Positions 35,574 through 48,200 of a stretch of DNA of 64,000 nucleotides are shown in pieces. Made by a program: the position numbers and the translations under genes. The first letter of the stretch is position 1; every line of letters begins with the position of its first letter. The DNA is from Ancylostoma caninum (taxonomy: Eukaryota; Nematoda; Chromadorea; Rhabditida; Ancylostomatidae): NCBI GenBank assembly GCA_037903475.1, contig JBAJFG010000196.1:558001-622000 (forward strand). Reading direction: 5' to 3'. The notes under the pieces were generated by a model. It was not told where the DNA came from. It was given only the letters and a program-made list of their open reading frames with translations, and ran no database searches.

Positions 35574-36476
35574 CAGGGTGCGTCAGAATTATTGACGCAC
35601 CCAAAATGAGTCTGCAGAGAAGGGAAGATGCGAAAACATTCTAAATATGCATATGCAGAATAAAGTCCATGTCTTGGCGATCAGAATGAACGCACTGTGG
35701 TTTGCGGCAAGCTCCTTCCTTGCTGAAGCAGTCACAGAGACGACGAGGGATTGCATGGCCTCTGCGCCGCAACTAACTCAGGACCACTTTGTCCCAGATC
35801 TTGAAAAGATAAGCCATTGGGAGCTTGATGTTTTTGTGGATGATAGCGCAGCTCTTGCTTTCCAAGATATCCATATGGGGTCATTCGGAGACTGGAATTC
35901 GGTTCACAAGGAAGCCTATTATCTGCCAAATCAATGTCTCTCATGTTGATTTTTGAAACTGGGCTCGTACCACTTTTGTCTCTTGCACAACAGCCAAGCC
36001 CTGCCAAAGTGCCTATGAATTCATCTTATGATGAGAATTAAGATAGGCAAGAAAATGTGCCCTTAGAAGATTGCTTGGCTGAGAAATAAGGAGAGGAAAA
36101 AATTTTCTATAGTAAAACATGAATGCATTTCCTTGGCGGGAACACGAAAAGACTTGCGTACAAGGACATGCTTTCATATGATACTTGGAGAGCAAGACCT
36201 GCCCTACTTCCCATAGGAGTATCGCTTTCCCAAAACTTACCCTCTTTATAATATGGAAGAATAATGGACAAACTTCAGTTGCGGCGCATTGGCGATATTC
36301 TCTACTGACGTCTTCGTGGCTGCTTTTACCAGGAAAGAGCGCGCTCCGAACAGGAGTGGATTTTTTGTATTCGATAAGACATGAGCTTTCTTTTGGATAT
36401 GCACATGTAGTGGTTTTCGGAATATTGTCCTTTTTACAGCATAACTTCAGTGCGTCAATATTTATGACGCACCCTG
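35574..36476. mobile_element. Tc1/mariner-type TIR element, degenerate
   Basis: The left end CAGGGTGCGTCAGAATTATT continues GACGCACCC, so it is itself palindromic. The right end TGCGTCAATATTTATGACGC continues ACCCTG. TA flanks both sides. The 903-bp interior has decayed frames on both strands, including a 158-codon minus frame (36489-36013), with no intact DDE motif that I can see. Confidence 0.8.
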
Positions 36477-36676
36477 TACCGAAACTCAAGTTAGTCTAAC
36501 ATTTTGCTCGTATAGTGCTCACGACAGAGACCAGCGGTGCGCTCTTGAAAACTGCTCGTCTCTGCTGTGAGTTGTAAGGTGACGTCCCTCTCAATATTAC
36601 GCGTCCGTTTTAAAATCCAAGACATTCCTGGATGTTGTAGTTCACATTTGTGCCGTCTTCCTCGAAAAAAAAAAAA

Positions 36677-36853
36677 GCTTTTTCAGCCGTCGGTGTCAAG
36701 CAGCCGACTCTACCTGCTCGGCCCACGTCGGCCTATGATTGATGGCGTCCCTCAGGCGGCTGAAAGTGACCGCCCAAGCGACTCCTGCTACGTCTTCTTC
36801 CAACGTCACCGCTTCGTCGTAAACAGCCGGCCCGTCGCGCTCTTTGTGCAGTG
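36677..36853 (+). other. Exon-like open segment, unknown
   Basis: After a TTTTTCAG acceptor-like site an open frame runs to TGA at 36852, with GC-rich codons and a composition unlike its surroundings. It includes SSSRLYLLGPRRPMIDGV and CYVFFQRHRFVVNSRPVALF. I recognise no family, and no upstream exon was found. It could be the last exon of an unseen gene or a relic. Confidence 0.25.
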
Positions 36854-39258
36854 ATTCAAATCTGTGTCAATGGCGCTGGTCACTCTGTAAACACTTCGGA
36901 ATTCTTGACCAGCCCCTAGGCTTACTCATATGCTCATAGCTGAGGACTGTATCGAAAGCGAGGGCGGGAAGCCGTGAAGGTTTGACCTTGGAAGGTAGGG
37001 TCTCGGGAATAACAGGAATTAGTCATGGCTCGGTTATCGCGAATCGATGGTTCCGGCCAATAAATCACTGTGTACCGCAGCATGTTTTCTGCCGCTGCGG
37101 GAACACTGTCCATGTGTCATGAGACTCGACCAACGCTGGAAACTCAAGGTTCAGCTGAGATGGAAAAACAGCGATATTTCCAAAGACAGACGTTCAAGAA
37201 GGGAGCTTAAAACCCTGCGTCATCCAGCATAAAAATAAAATCGAAGGGTTCCATCCACTCAGCGGTGTCGAGCTACGTATTTATAGGCAGGAAGGCTGCA
37301 CAGCTGTGAATTTGTGCGAGCTCCCCATGCATTTCTTAACCACACCACTCCACTATACCACAGGCTGGATTTCTGCCTCTGAGATCTATGGTTGGGAAGG
37401 ATCCTGGTTATGTCACATTTACTTACAGGAGCTTATTCGGAACCTTTCGACGATGTTACAAACAAGAATCTGTTGAAACAAGTTGTAAACAAGCTTCCAA
37501 GTAGTGAAATAGTTGCAAAATACATTGACTTCATTACCACTGTGGAAAGCCAACAATTGACTGCAAATGCTATTCAACAAAAACTAAAAACACCTTTTTT
37601 TAATCTGATTTCTCTGATTTCCATCTCGTAAGTTCCAGATGAGAAAAGAATTTGGAACTGAGCAGGTGTTAAGAAAGTTTCATCAGGTTTTATATGTTTT
37701 ATATATACTGAATACAAATAATTTCTTATAGCTTAGTTTTTTTTTCACTCTTGGCAGAATTCTCTGCAAAATGAATTTAAAAACCTAATTTGGCCGGGGG
37801 TGGAACCAAGCCTCGCGATGCCAATAGGGAACTTCTCAGAAACGTCATACCGAGAACGGTATGATACTGGACACAAATTTCCACGGCATGAAATGATCTC
37901 AGAACGGTAATTTCTTGAATTTGAACCCGTGACGTAAAAACAACCTATATTTCACAGATTTGAACATTTTTAGGAGAGTCTACTGGTAAAATCCCAAATA
38001 ATTGCAGTGGTAATGACAGTAGACCTCTTGAGCGAGAAGATGGGAATAATTGTTTGAGGCTTGCAAAGTCCATTTTCTAAATAAGTATTCCTTGAAGCAG
38101 TGGAGGACAAGACAGCAATCGGATAGACGATAGTGGAGTTGCGAAAGAGGAGCAAAATAAAGAAAAACAAACACCAGGATGCATTGTATCAACAATAATC
38201 ACTGAAGAAAAATACATAAAAAAACAAAATCATGAGATTTTATGAGAAAATCGTGCTGATTCCATTTTTCCTGCCCAAAACTGTCAGTAAATTTTTTTTC
38301 GCGGAAACGTTGCCTAAGAAGGGAAGCTACTATTTCAGACGTCGTTGAGCATGATTACCTGTGCCTCTTCACAACTAGTTACCAGTTTCCCACCAAAATT
38401 GGTGCTTCCTCTCATTTTTCAATTTTGATTTTACCAAAATCCAACAAGAACGCAGAAACGGTACAAAACGGATGTGTTATTTGTGATTAGCACATGAAAT
38501 AACCCCTCCCTATAAATTTTCAGAAGACACCGTAACCGCCATCTATCTACCGTTATCTTGCAAAGATTGGGCTGCAAAAGAAGTTACAATATTCGTGTTA
38601 ACCACTTCGAACAACCCGCACAGCTAAGCTTCAGCGAAAAAAAAGCGATGATTTTGGGATGGAAAAATGGGAGAGTAGAGCTATTCTCTGAAATGGAAAG
38701 CAAGCCGTTCTACCTCTACGGTATCGCAAGAAAATCGCGTCCACAATGTTGTGCTGTGGAACAAACAAACAACGAAAGGGCCCGAGAATGTGGGGTCGAA
38801 CGATCCCGGGACGCTCTGGAAACACGTGTGGAATAACGAATGGACAGCTGACACCCGGCAGTGGGATAAATCAAGTTTCTTCAACAAACACTGCCGACGC
38901 CATAACTATTCCTCGGAACGGACGGAGCAGAGGCCCTCGGACCGCGCTCAGCCCGGCAGGAGCTCCGCGGGCTGTTCTTCATTCACTAGGCGCATGTATT
39001 TTGATTGTCGTAGTGTCGCGAGTCCAATTGTTTAGACTGCCACACACAACAGCTGATGTGCGAAGGGCCAAGTGCAGCCCGTAGCGCGTGACGTCACCAG
39101 GATCGTCGGAGATGTTTTGAGAGCCGTGCTATGGAGCTGTGCAGGTGGCGAACGGACTGACTCAGCCACCCCCCCCCCCCCAGCCCGTCTCGCACCCCCG
39201 GCCGTACGGTATTTGCCGATTCTTCATGCTATCACAAAGCGTGTCGTGCAAGGATTTA
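36854..39258. other. Intergenic sequence downstream of PIG-Q
   Basis: No gene is recognised. A C-run is at about 39170-39181. The stretch 38560-38870 shares words with the inverted repeat of imp-2 intron 1 and is probably repeat-derived. Confidence 0.4.
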
Positions 39259-42200
39259 TTACTGCGTTGGGGCGAACGCGTGGCCCAGCAGAGGAACGGT
39301 GTACTGGTGGTGGAGCGCCAGCTCGGAGAGCAAGTTCTGGAACGCCAGCACGGACAGGCGCAGCTGAAATGTGGACTAGAACATGCGGAACGTGAAAATG
39401 GGCAGAGCAGAGGTACCGTTTTGAAGACGACGAAGTAGACGACGACGGTGGGCAGCAGAAAGAGCAGGATCGTGAACAGCAACGTGGTGATGAACTGCTG
39501 CCTCGTGTCCAAGTGCACCTGAAAACGAGTGGATCGAAGATGCAAGCCAAAGCGAATGCAAAACTATGAAACCGAACTGAACGATCACATGGAACAAGGA
39601 ATTAAATAGAGAAGTCGTTTTTTGAGAACTTTCCCCAGTAGAAAGTCGTCGAAGTTGGGAATTCCAAAAAAAATGGATATAGGAAAGAACTGACACCAAG
39701 GAACCCATGACTGTGCTCTGATAACCGCACGTTCTTGCCTCCTCACCATGCTCACAATCAGATTCCTAGTCACACTCTCCTCTCGCACTCTCTTATAATA
39801 CACTTTAATTCCCGAAATTTTCATACATTAGCGTGTAAAACTATGAATGTGCATTTTCGCTCCTAACAACATTACTTTTCTAAAAAACGATACAATCATT
39901 CCTCATTCTCCTTGCAGAAAATGAAGTTCCTTCCTGGCGAAGTCATTTTGCTGAGAGTCGAAACAGGCGCTTACCCAAACCCCCATTTTTACCGTTTCTG
40001 CATTTTTCGAGAAGGGCTTCCTAGCCCAGAACTGAGCAGTGGTCTGATAGTGGCAAGTCTCGACAGCATGGCCACTGGGATAGGACTATATCTTAGATCT
40101 TCATTTTTTGTTAGAGATTATTTCTCGCCTTGGGCCTGATTGTGAAAAATTTCTAGTGAACGTTGTTTTGACAGGAATTGATGAAGCGGCGGTATACGTT
40201 TCCCAATTGTTGTTAGCAGAGATCTTCCGTAACAATCTGTCTGTATTGAGTTGAGCCCAACCTAACAGACCACTCTAGTTTACCATGAAGACAATGTCTT
40301 GTTCAGTACGTGGGTAATCATGTTTTTTGATGGATGGCGTTGCTCTCTTTCGTTGCGCCGCTGCGATTTTTTGAAAATGCTTCCGTAATGTGCCCCTCCC
40401 TTATTAGGTAGTAAATTTGTTATAGAAAACGTGTTAAGCGGTTTCCACCACACTTCTATGTGTCGCAGCTGCAACTGGTGCAGCACACCAGTTCCAAGCC
40501 TTTCCAATTTTTTTTGAGAGCCAAAAAAAAAGAGCCATTCGAATCATGTACCTGTTGATACGCTAAGAATTACTCTTCAAGGTACTCTAGACAGTTGAGC
40601 ATATGTGTTCAATAACAGGTGATAGAGATGAAAAACGGTGCGCGCATCTATAGTTTCACACCTTAAAAGATGATTTCCTCAACAGACGCTGACCGCATCG
40701 ATATACAGGGTGGCGAAAAAATACGTGCGCCATAAAAGGCGTTCAAATTTTATTTTCTGCCAAAGAACATTTCAAGAAATTTATTCCTGTACAACTACAG
40801 GGCGCGACATTTCATAACTACACAAAATTTTTGATGTGTCTGCCATAAGCTTTGATGCAGGCGTTAATTCGTTTCTTCATGGAGTCGATGGTGCGGCGCA
40901 GGTAGTTAACGTCTAGATTATTTCAATATTTCATCAATTCTCTTCGCAAATCCACCAGGTTTTTTACATTTCCTGAATAGCTCTTCCCTAGACATTTAAA
41001 CAGAAAAGTCCAGTGGATTCAAATCCGAGCTATTGGCAGGACACAAATCTTCCGTCAAAAAAAGAGCTGATTTTGGTCTTCAGGAAGTGGATCGTTGTTT
41101 TGGCTCCATGGGCCAGAGCCCATTCTTGTTGGAAGATAAAATTGGAATGTTCTTGCTTAACTAATAAATATTTAAGAAAGAAAAAGTATGCAGGAATGCT
41201 TCACATAAAAAATAAAACAGAGTCAAATATCACGCGCACGTAATTTTTCGCCACCCTGTATAGTCGGACAGCTTAGAGACTACGTCTGTGGCTATGTCTG
41301 CAATTACGGCAGCTTTGGCGGGGCTTCTATGTGACACTGAAAATCTGGAACATGAGTCTCTCTATCGGATGCCCTCCTCCAACTGTTTCACATATTCAGT
41401 GCTGTCGGTGGACAATACTTCGGAACTAGCACGTGCTCATCAGTCGGTGGTGACGGACACATCGAACATGCTGGAGTTGTGAGGCCAAGACAGCGGCGCG
41501 TGTAGTAGAAGTCCGGAATAAAGTGGAAACTCCGCCCTGACCTCTCGAAATGGGCGAGAACGATACCATCGTGATCAGTGTTTGATGACGATTCTATTAT
41601 TAAAACCAAAAATTCAAAAGCTAAGATGGAAAACTGTCTTGATTGGTTCAGCTAGTTAGCACACCAAAGAGGACTGACCCGTACAAGCTATCAACGCAAG
41701 AAGAGTGAAATTTCGTGATGTCAACAACAAAAAACCTATAGAGCAAAACTCCGCACATACCGTATCTGTGCGACATCGCAGAGGGTTCCACTTCCGGCCA
41801 CGAAACACACGCCACAGGGAGCTCAAGCTCGACCAGGACACCTTCGCCAGCCTGGAAATGTCGAGTTCAACTCAGTGGATTGGCTTTCTCCCCTCAATCT
41901 CCAGCAAAGTCACACAAGAACAGGAACATACTCCAATCAAGAAATACAAGTTTTTTTTGGATTTTACAATGTTTCATTGGTGCTTTGCTGAAGATTGAGC
42001 GCAGTTTTCGAAAGTGGAAAGAAAGAGCTGGAAAACACGAACAACATCCAGAGTATCTTTATTGAACTGAGCAAATAGCAACAAGCGTAATGAGCGCTTG
42101 TGGGAGATCTTTAATGCACGAGCTACGAACTAGCTTTTAACTTAATGATGAGTTATTCTAGCAGTGTCTTAATATGGCAAAGGTAGTGATGAACAGAAAT

Positions 42201-45200
42201 GGGAGTGGGTGGGTAAGGGTCTATCTTGACTTGTAGACGCGGATCCAAAGTCCCATGTAGCCAATGGTGTAGAAGGCGAAGATGAAGGCGACCATCAGTA
42301 GCTGGTCCAGGAAGAAACGGTCCGCCTTGAACGAGAACTGCGCCAGCACCTCGTCTCGTCTCTGCAAAATCATAGTGGAGCCCAGAATCAAAATCAATTG
42401 GAATTCAAACGATTTTGCTCATCGACTGTCACTATCCTTCATGGAAACATCTGGAAAAACCACACCTGGTCGTTCCAAAAAGTGGAGTTCGCACCGTTCA
42501 CCTCACTCCACTGATTGATGGCCAGTGCTTCAAAACCGTATCTGAACAATCCAGACTAATTGCCAGTACTTTGAAATTTTAGGGACTTCGAACCATACCT
42601 GAACCAACTAAGGTACTGTATCCATGAGACATAGGGCGGTAGGGAGCCGACATTTGCGAAGAGACCACCAGTGAGGGAGAGCAGAGTTAAGAGGGGACCG
42701 GCTAAAGAGGCTGCTATCTGAAAATTTATGTGATGGTACCTGAGTTACCTTCCATTAAATTACATACTTACAGGGAAAGAAGGGGAGATACAAGCCAGCA
42801 TCACCCCGAAGGCGGAAGAAGACTGCTCGACGAGGAAGGCGATGAGTGTGGCGAACAGCACCTGTAAGGGTACAACTCTGTAGCAGTCAGGCATCCTCAT
42901 CTAGGTTCCTCACCTGGGAAACAGAACTGGAGAAGCCAACCATCCAGTAACAAACGTACAGCATCAACAAACCATCTATGCTGAACAGCGGAATGTACGA
43001 GAGGATCCGTGCCAAGTAGTAACTGAAACACGGAAGTGATAATGAGTAATCCTCGTGAGAACGGTGACGCTAACCTGAATATGTAGTAGATTCCATCGTG
43101 ATACTCCCTCACCACGAGGGGGTAGTCGCCGGGCAGACACGTGAGAATTCCAAACAACGTCGAGTATGTGAGCTCGCCGACGATATAGAAGAGAGCGCCG
43201 TTCAGGTTGCCGATCCCGACACGAGTCAGAGGGGTCTGGAAGCCACGTATTTAAATGGCTGCACTAATCTATCCACCGTTTCCATAGGACCATGAATTCA
43301 AGGATAGAGACCATCCAGGAAATGTCATGAATCCTATGAATAGTAAAGCAAGAGATAGGAAAGACTAATGCCACCACTCAGTAAGCAGAGAAGCGAGACG
43401 CATTTTGGGAATGAATTCAGTGTCAAACGTAAGACATGTGACATAAGAAAACGAAGAAACGGGAGTTCTGGTTAGAAAAGCTCTACAAGGTGCGCCATAA
43501 GTTCTTGCATACCATATTTAGTACCACCACAGCAGCGGAATTCAAAGTAATGGCATGATCTCTATGACCGCACTTAATCAACTCAATAGTAACTCATATA
43601 AGCTAGCAGATCGGGAATATGTCGACAAATGCTTTTGTACTAGCTGAAAGTCGAGTTGGAGGCGCACCCATTGCGGTATTTCTTGTATGAATCCTTTAAG
43701 AACTTTTCCTCAGCTCTACGGTACGAGCTCAAACTTCTAAATAATGTAGCCCTTGATTTGCCCTTTAACATCGTTACCATGCAGGAGTCCACTGGGTTCA
43801 GATTAGTGCGCATGAGAGTTAGATCGCAGCACAGGATTTCCTCCGCGCACCACTTCAGTGGACGCACATGCTCTATGAGGAGATTTTGAGTCTCACTGAA
43901 ACGTCACGCTTAGGCTATGCAATATTAATTTGATGCCACAAGTCTCTTCTCATCTAGCTATGCAATATTAATTTGATGCCACAAGTCTCTTCTCATCTAA
44001 ACTGCTGTTCAAATAAGGCTGAGCGTAACGCTGATGTTGTGAACCAAAAAACCTTAGAAAATTTGATCTGACCGTGCATCTTTTCAAAAACATGATGAAA
44101 TTCTCAGAGGAAGAGCGAAAACTGAATTCCGTTCTCACCCCAGGATTCTCCAATGCTTTTTACATCAGCTCCATTTTTCTTACGAGAATAGAAGAGCTCT
44201 GTCCTGAAGAGTGACTCCAATCCTAAGATGACATCCTTACTCCGTGCCGCGATGGGCGCGCCTCCCACTCGACTTTAAGCTGTTACAGAAGCAAATGTTG
44301 ACAAATTCCCGATCTTATACGTTATTTAGGTTGCTATCGAGTTGGCTCAGTGTATCCATGGGATTCATGCCATTATGTTGAATTCCACTGCTGTGGTAGT
44401 ACTAAATATACTGTACAAGAACTTATGGCGCGTAGAAGTGTTCTGAATCGCAGCTAAAATCCCAGGAATGAATATCGGAAATGAATGTTCACCCCCAACA
44501 AATGACAATTCTGCCGCTAATATTCTTATGCAAGCTATAGGTTGCAGATAATTCAGAGTGCGGACATCGAAATGTGTTCCACTTGTCCGTTACTACACAG
44601 ACATCAGCGGACTTTTCACAGCAACTGTGACAGGGTTGGTTGATTTCTCGTCTTGGAATTTTCTTTAACATATTTGCGACATTATCCTCTCAGAATGGTG
44701 TATCACGTGGGATATTGCAGGCCCTTTGAGCATGCGTTTGCCACCGGCTGATTCTCTCCTAAATTGGAGAAGTTTCTAAAACTTCATTACTACTTTATTT
44801 CCCATTATTTCTGGGACGACCCAGTGGAAGAGTTCTCTCAATAACTAGCGCTCTCGAAAACTACACTCTTGCGAATGGAACAGCGAATGGAAAACTTCAC
44901 AGCAATTTTACAAAAAAATAGACTAACCCTCAGATAGAGCAAGCCCACAAAAATGCCCATGACGAATTTCTGAAGCAGCTTTGCCCTGGCCAATGAAGGG
45001 TTCCTCAAATTGTCAAGGGAGTACCTAAACATTTCATTACCAGCACACTAGAGATAGAATGGGACAGCGAATGCTGTTCGCACCTGTGGAGCAGAGCCGC
45101 AACCTGAGTGAAGAAGTCGAGTCTACGCCGGCCACGCGGAACTTCGGTGACGGGAATTTTCTCCACCTCCTCGACGACGGCATGACCATAGTGTCTGAAG

Positions 45201-48200
45201 TATGGCAGCGATAAGCATCAAAAGGGAACGCAATCCATGCAGATGTACCCGCTCTCGTACGCGTCACAAATCTGGCTGATGCGCTGCCGACAGACGTCTT
45301 CTTCGTGGGGGACAACTGCGAGAGTATGGATGATGAGGTCAGCCGGGTTGTAGTTGTGCGGGCAAGGAGCATCGCAGTCCTCGAAAAACTGGATACATTC
45401 TCGCGGAGAGCCGAGGAAGGCGGTCCGACCGCCGGCTGAAAATAAGGGAAGTTTGAGGCACTTCTAGTGCGACAAACACTACGTTCTCACCAAGAAACAT
45501 GACGCGATCGAACATCAAGTAGAGTTGCGAGGCTGGCTGATGAATGGTACAGACCACAGTCCTGCAATGTAAGCCATTCAGCAGCAGAGACTCGCGGGTG
45601 ATCAGCAACTGACCTGCCGCTCTTCGCCAGCTTCGACAGCACCTGCACGACGTTTTCGGCCATGAAGGAATCGAGACCGGTGGTGGGCTCGTCGCAGAAC
45701 AACAACGCTGGGTTGGACAGCATTTCGCAGGCGAAAGTCAGCCGACGCGCCTCGCCACCTGAAAAGAACTTCTAGGGTCTTATCACTTTTACTTCTGCTC
45801 GAACTTTGTAGGTACGTAGTTGACGTCTCTGCGTAGGTCGCTTGCGGGAACCGGGCATGCTTTTTTAGGACCTTTATAAGGCGAGAGGAAGAAGATAGAG
45901 CTATAGATAAAAGACTAAGCAAAGTTTCACATGGATGTGCAGTGGCGGACACATAGTTTTTAATTTTGCGCGGTCAACTGATGAAACTGAAAAATCCGTA
46001 GGTAAAGCTTGGAATCAGCTATCAGGACTCGCAAATGTGATGAGGCTAGGTGTTCTCTTTCTTACTTATACTCTCCTCCTCAAGAAATTGTTTCTCAATG
46101 GAATTGCGCTCAATCTTTGCGTTTAAAGCCCAAAATTATATACTTTCGAAAATATTTTCGTTTCGCTCTTACATAAGTTTATCGAATCACGGGAAAATGT
46201 GATTTTACTCCCGATATTAATGCGCATTTTGCTATAGTAGTTTTGTTGCGCAGTTTTTCACCGCAGGGAAGAACTAGGATCGTCAGCATGGCTTCAGAAA
46301 TGCGAAAAAAAGGACTCATGGTGATTAGAAGCAGAAAGCAAGCACTTTGGCTGCAAATTTCTCTTCGATTTGTGCTACTAACAGGTACTCAGAAAGTCAG
46401 TGGAAAATTCTGGCCCTTGCATTATTCTCGAGATTCAATAAAATGAAATTTTTGACAAATATGACAGTTTGTTTCTGTCTCTGGCTCCAGCTGGTACGGA
46501 GAGTGCGTGAATAGCTCTCATAGTAAAATGTTGAGAAGAAGAGTGCTCAATTTAAATCACCACTTCATTTTCCTCCACAGGTAGATACAAAAGTTTTACA
46601 TCTACTTTGCGAAAACCGACGAAATTGTCATTTTATTTTTTTAAATTCAGCTCCAACTGACTCTGCGCTCGTGGTGAGCAAGGGGAAGAAGGCCCCATAG
46701 AGCCTCAGTACATATTCGAACTTGGTTTTGATTGCCCATCCTAGGGCTGAGATATGCAAAAAATTCTGTGGCCTAAAATCGTGGGTGTGCTAAATATGTA
46801 GCCGCCACTGTATACTTCCAAATGCATGGGAGACGAATGCAGGTATCAGGAAAACGAGGAGAATATAACTGTTCACTCTCACGAAAGAAAAAAAACAAAG
46901 TCCTCTCCAAATACATGTTACAGGCTAGTATAAATACATAGTTATTATTCTGAAGTAGAATATGGTTGAATTCTCGGCTTTGAAGGAACCAGTCAAAAAT
47001 ATTGAATGAAATGGCAAGCTGAGCCAGAACAATTACCCGAAATTCCCTTCAGAACACCGGTGACTCCGATCCGGGTGTTTTGACATTTTGTAAGACCAAG
47101 TTGAGTCAGAACGACATTCACGCGTTTTTCTCGCCTCTCGGATGGCAAATTAGTCCGCAGACGGGCCTAAAAATGGCCGTCCAGTACAGTACACGGGGAC
47201 ACGGTTGGTCACTGTTGTACCTGAATGCTGAGATACTCGCGCACAGTCAACGTTCCCACGAACATCTCCTCCTGTTGCGCGTAGCCGGAGATCGCAGTGA
47301 TGTCTCTTCCAATCTGTATTAGAAAAAATGGGAAAAATTCGTGAAACGGACGCAAAAATCAAGACGCACCACATTTCCGTTTACTGCCACGGTGCCCTCT
47401 ACGGTTAAACCTTTGAGGTTGCGCGACAGAAGAGTGTTCAGCAGTGTTGTTTTGCCAGCTCCACTGGAACGAAATCAAATGGATCTTCATTTAAAGGCGG
47501 CATCCAAGGTAATTTCGCGCTCACAGATTTTGCCATATCCCTAAGTGTAGCACTACAGTGAAAACGAATGTAGTGATCAATTTCATCAAATCCTACGAAA
47601 AATGCGATTCTCATTGCCGTCAGTTCAGCCCGCTTGCAAAGAATGGCCTATTTACTCGGGTATGGAATGAAAGGAGATGGGAATGAGAGGGCTTTATCAT
47701 AAAGAAGGCGAAAGATTAGGCTGCCGCTATACTCCTCGAGAAGTATAGCACCTGGCATCGCCAAAGATTGGCGACTTCATTTCTGATACGTATTGATTGT
47801 GGGCGGGTCTGAACTCTGGCGATTATCGTCGACAATGATACTTCGCTAGAGGGGTGCTATACTCCTCGCGACGCTACATCGCTAAAGTTTGGCGATCGCC
47901 CGTCGCTAAAGATTGGCGATCGTCAGTCGCCAAAGTTTGGCAATCGCCCGTCTTCGAGGAGCATCGACAATGGCGACCGGACAACCTTGGCGACGGAGCG
48001 CCTAGGTCTTCAATTTTCAGAAACCGCTTGCTTTTTACTCCTATTTCTTTCAAACAAAATATTGGGACGTGCAAATATAGGATAGCGCTAATCGTCTCAG
48101 GTTTGCTTGGTTATCATTTCGTGCATCCCAGCCTGGTCTAAAATTTCTGAACAAATCTGCAGCCAGGTCGGAAATATTTCACCTTTGCCTTCCAGCACAC

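Noticed and set aside
36013..36489. 158-codon minus-strand frame as a gene
   Set aside because: It runs across the right terminal repeat of a TIR element and has no recognisable domain or splice context.
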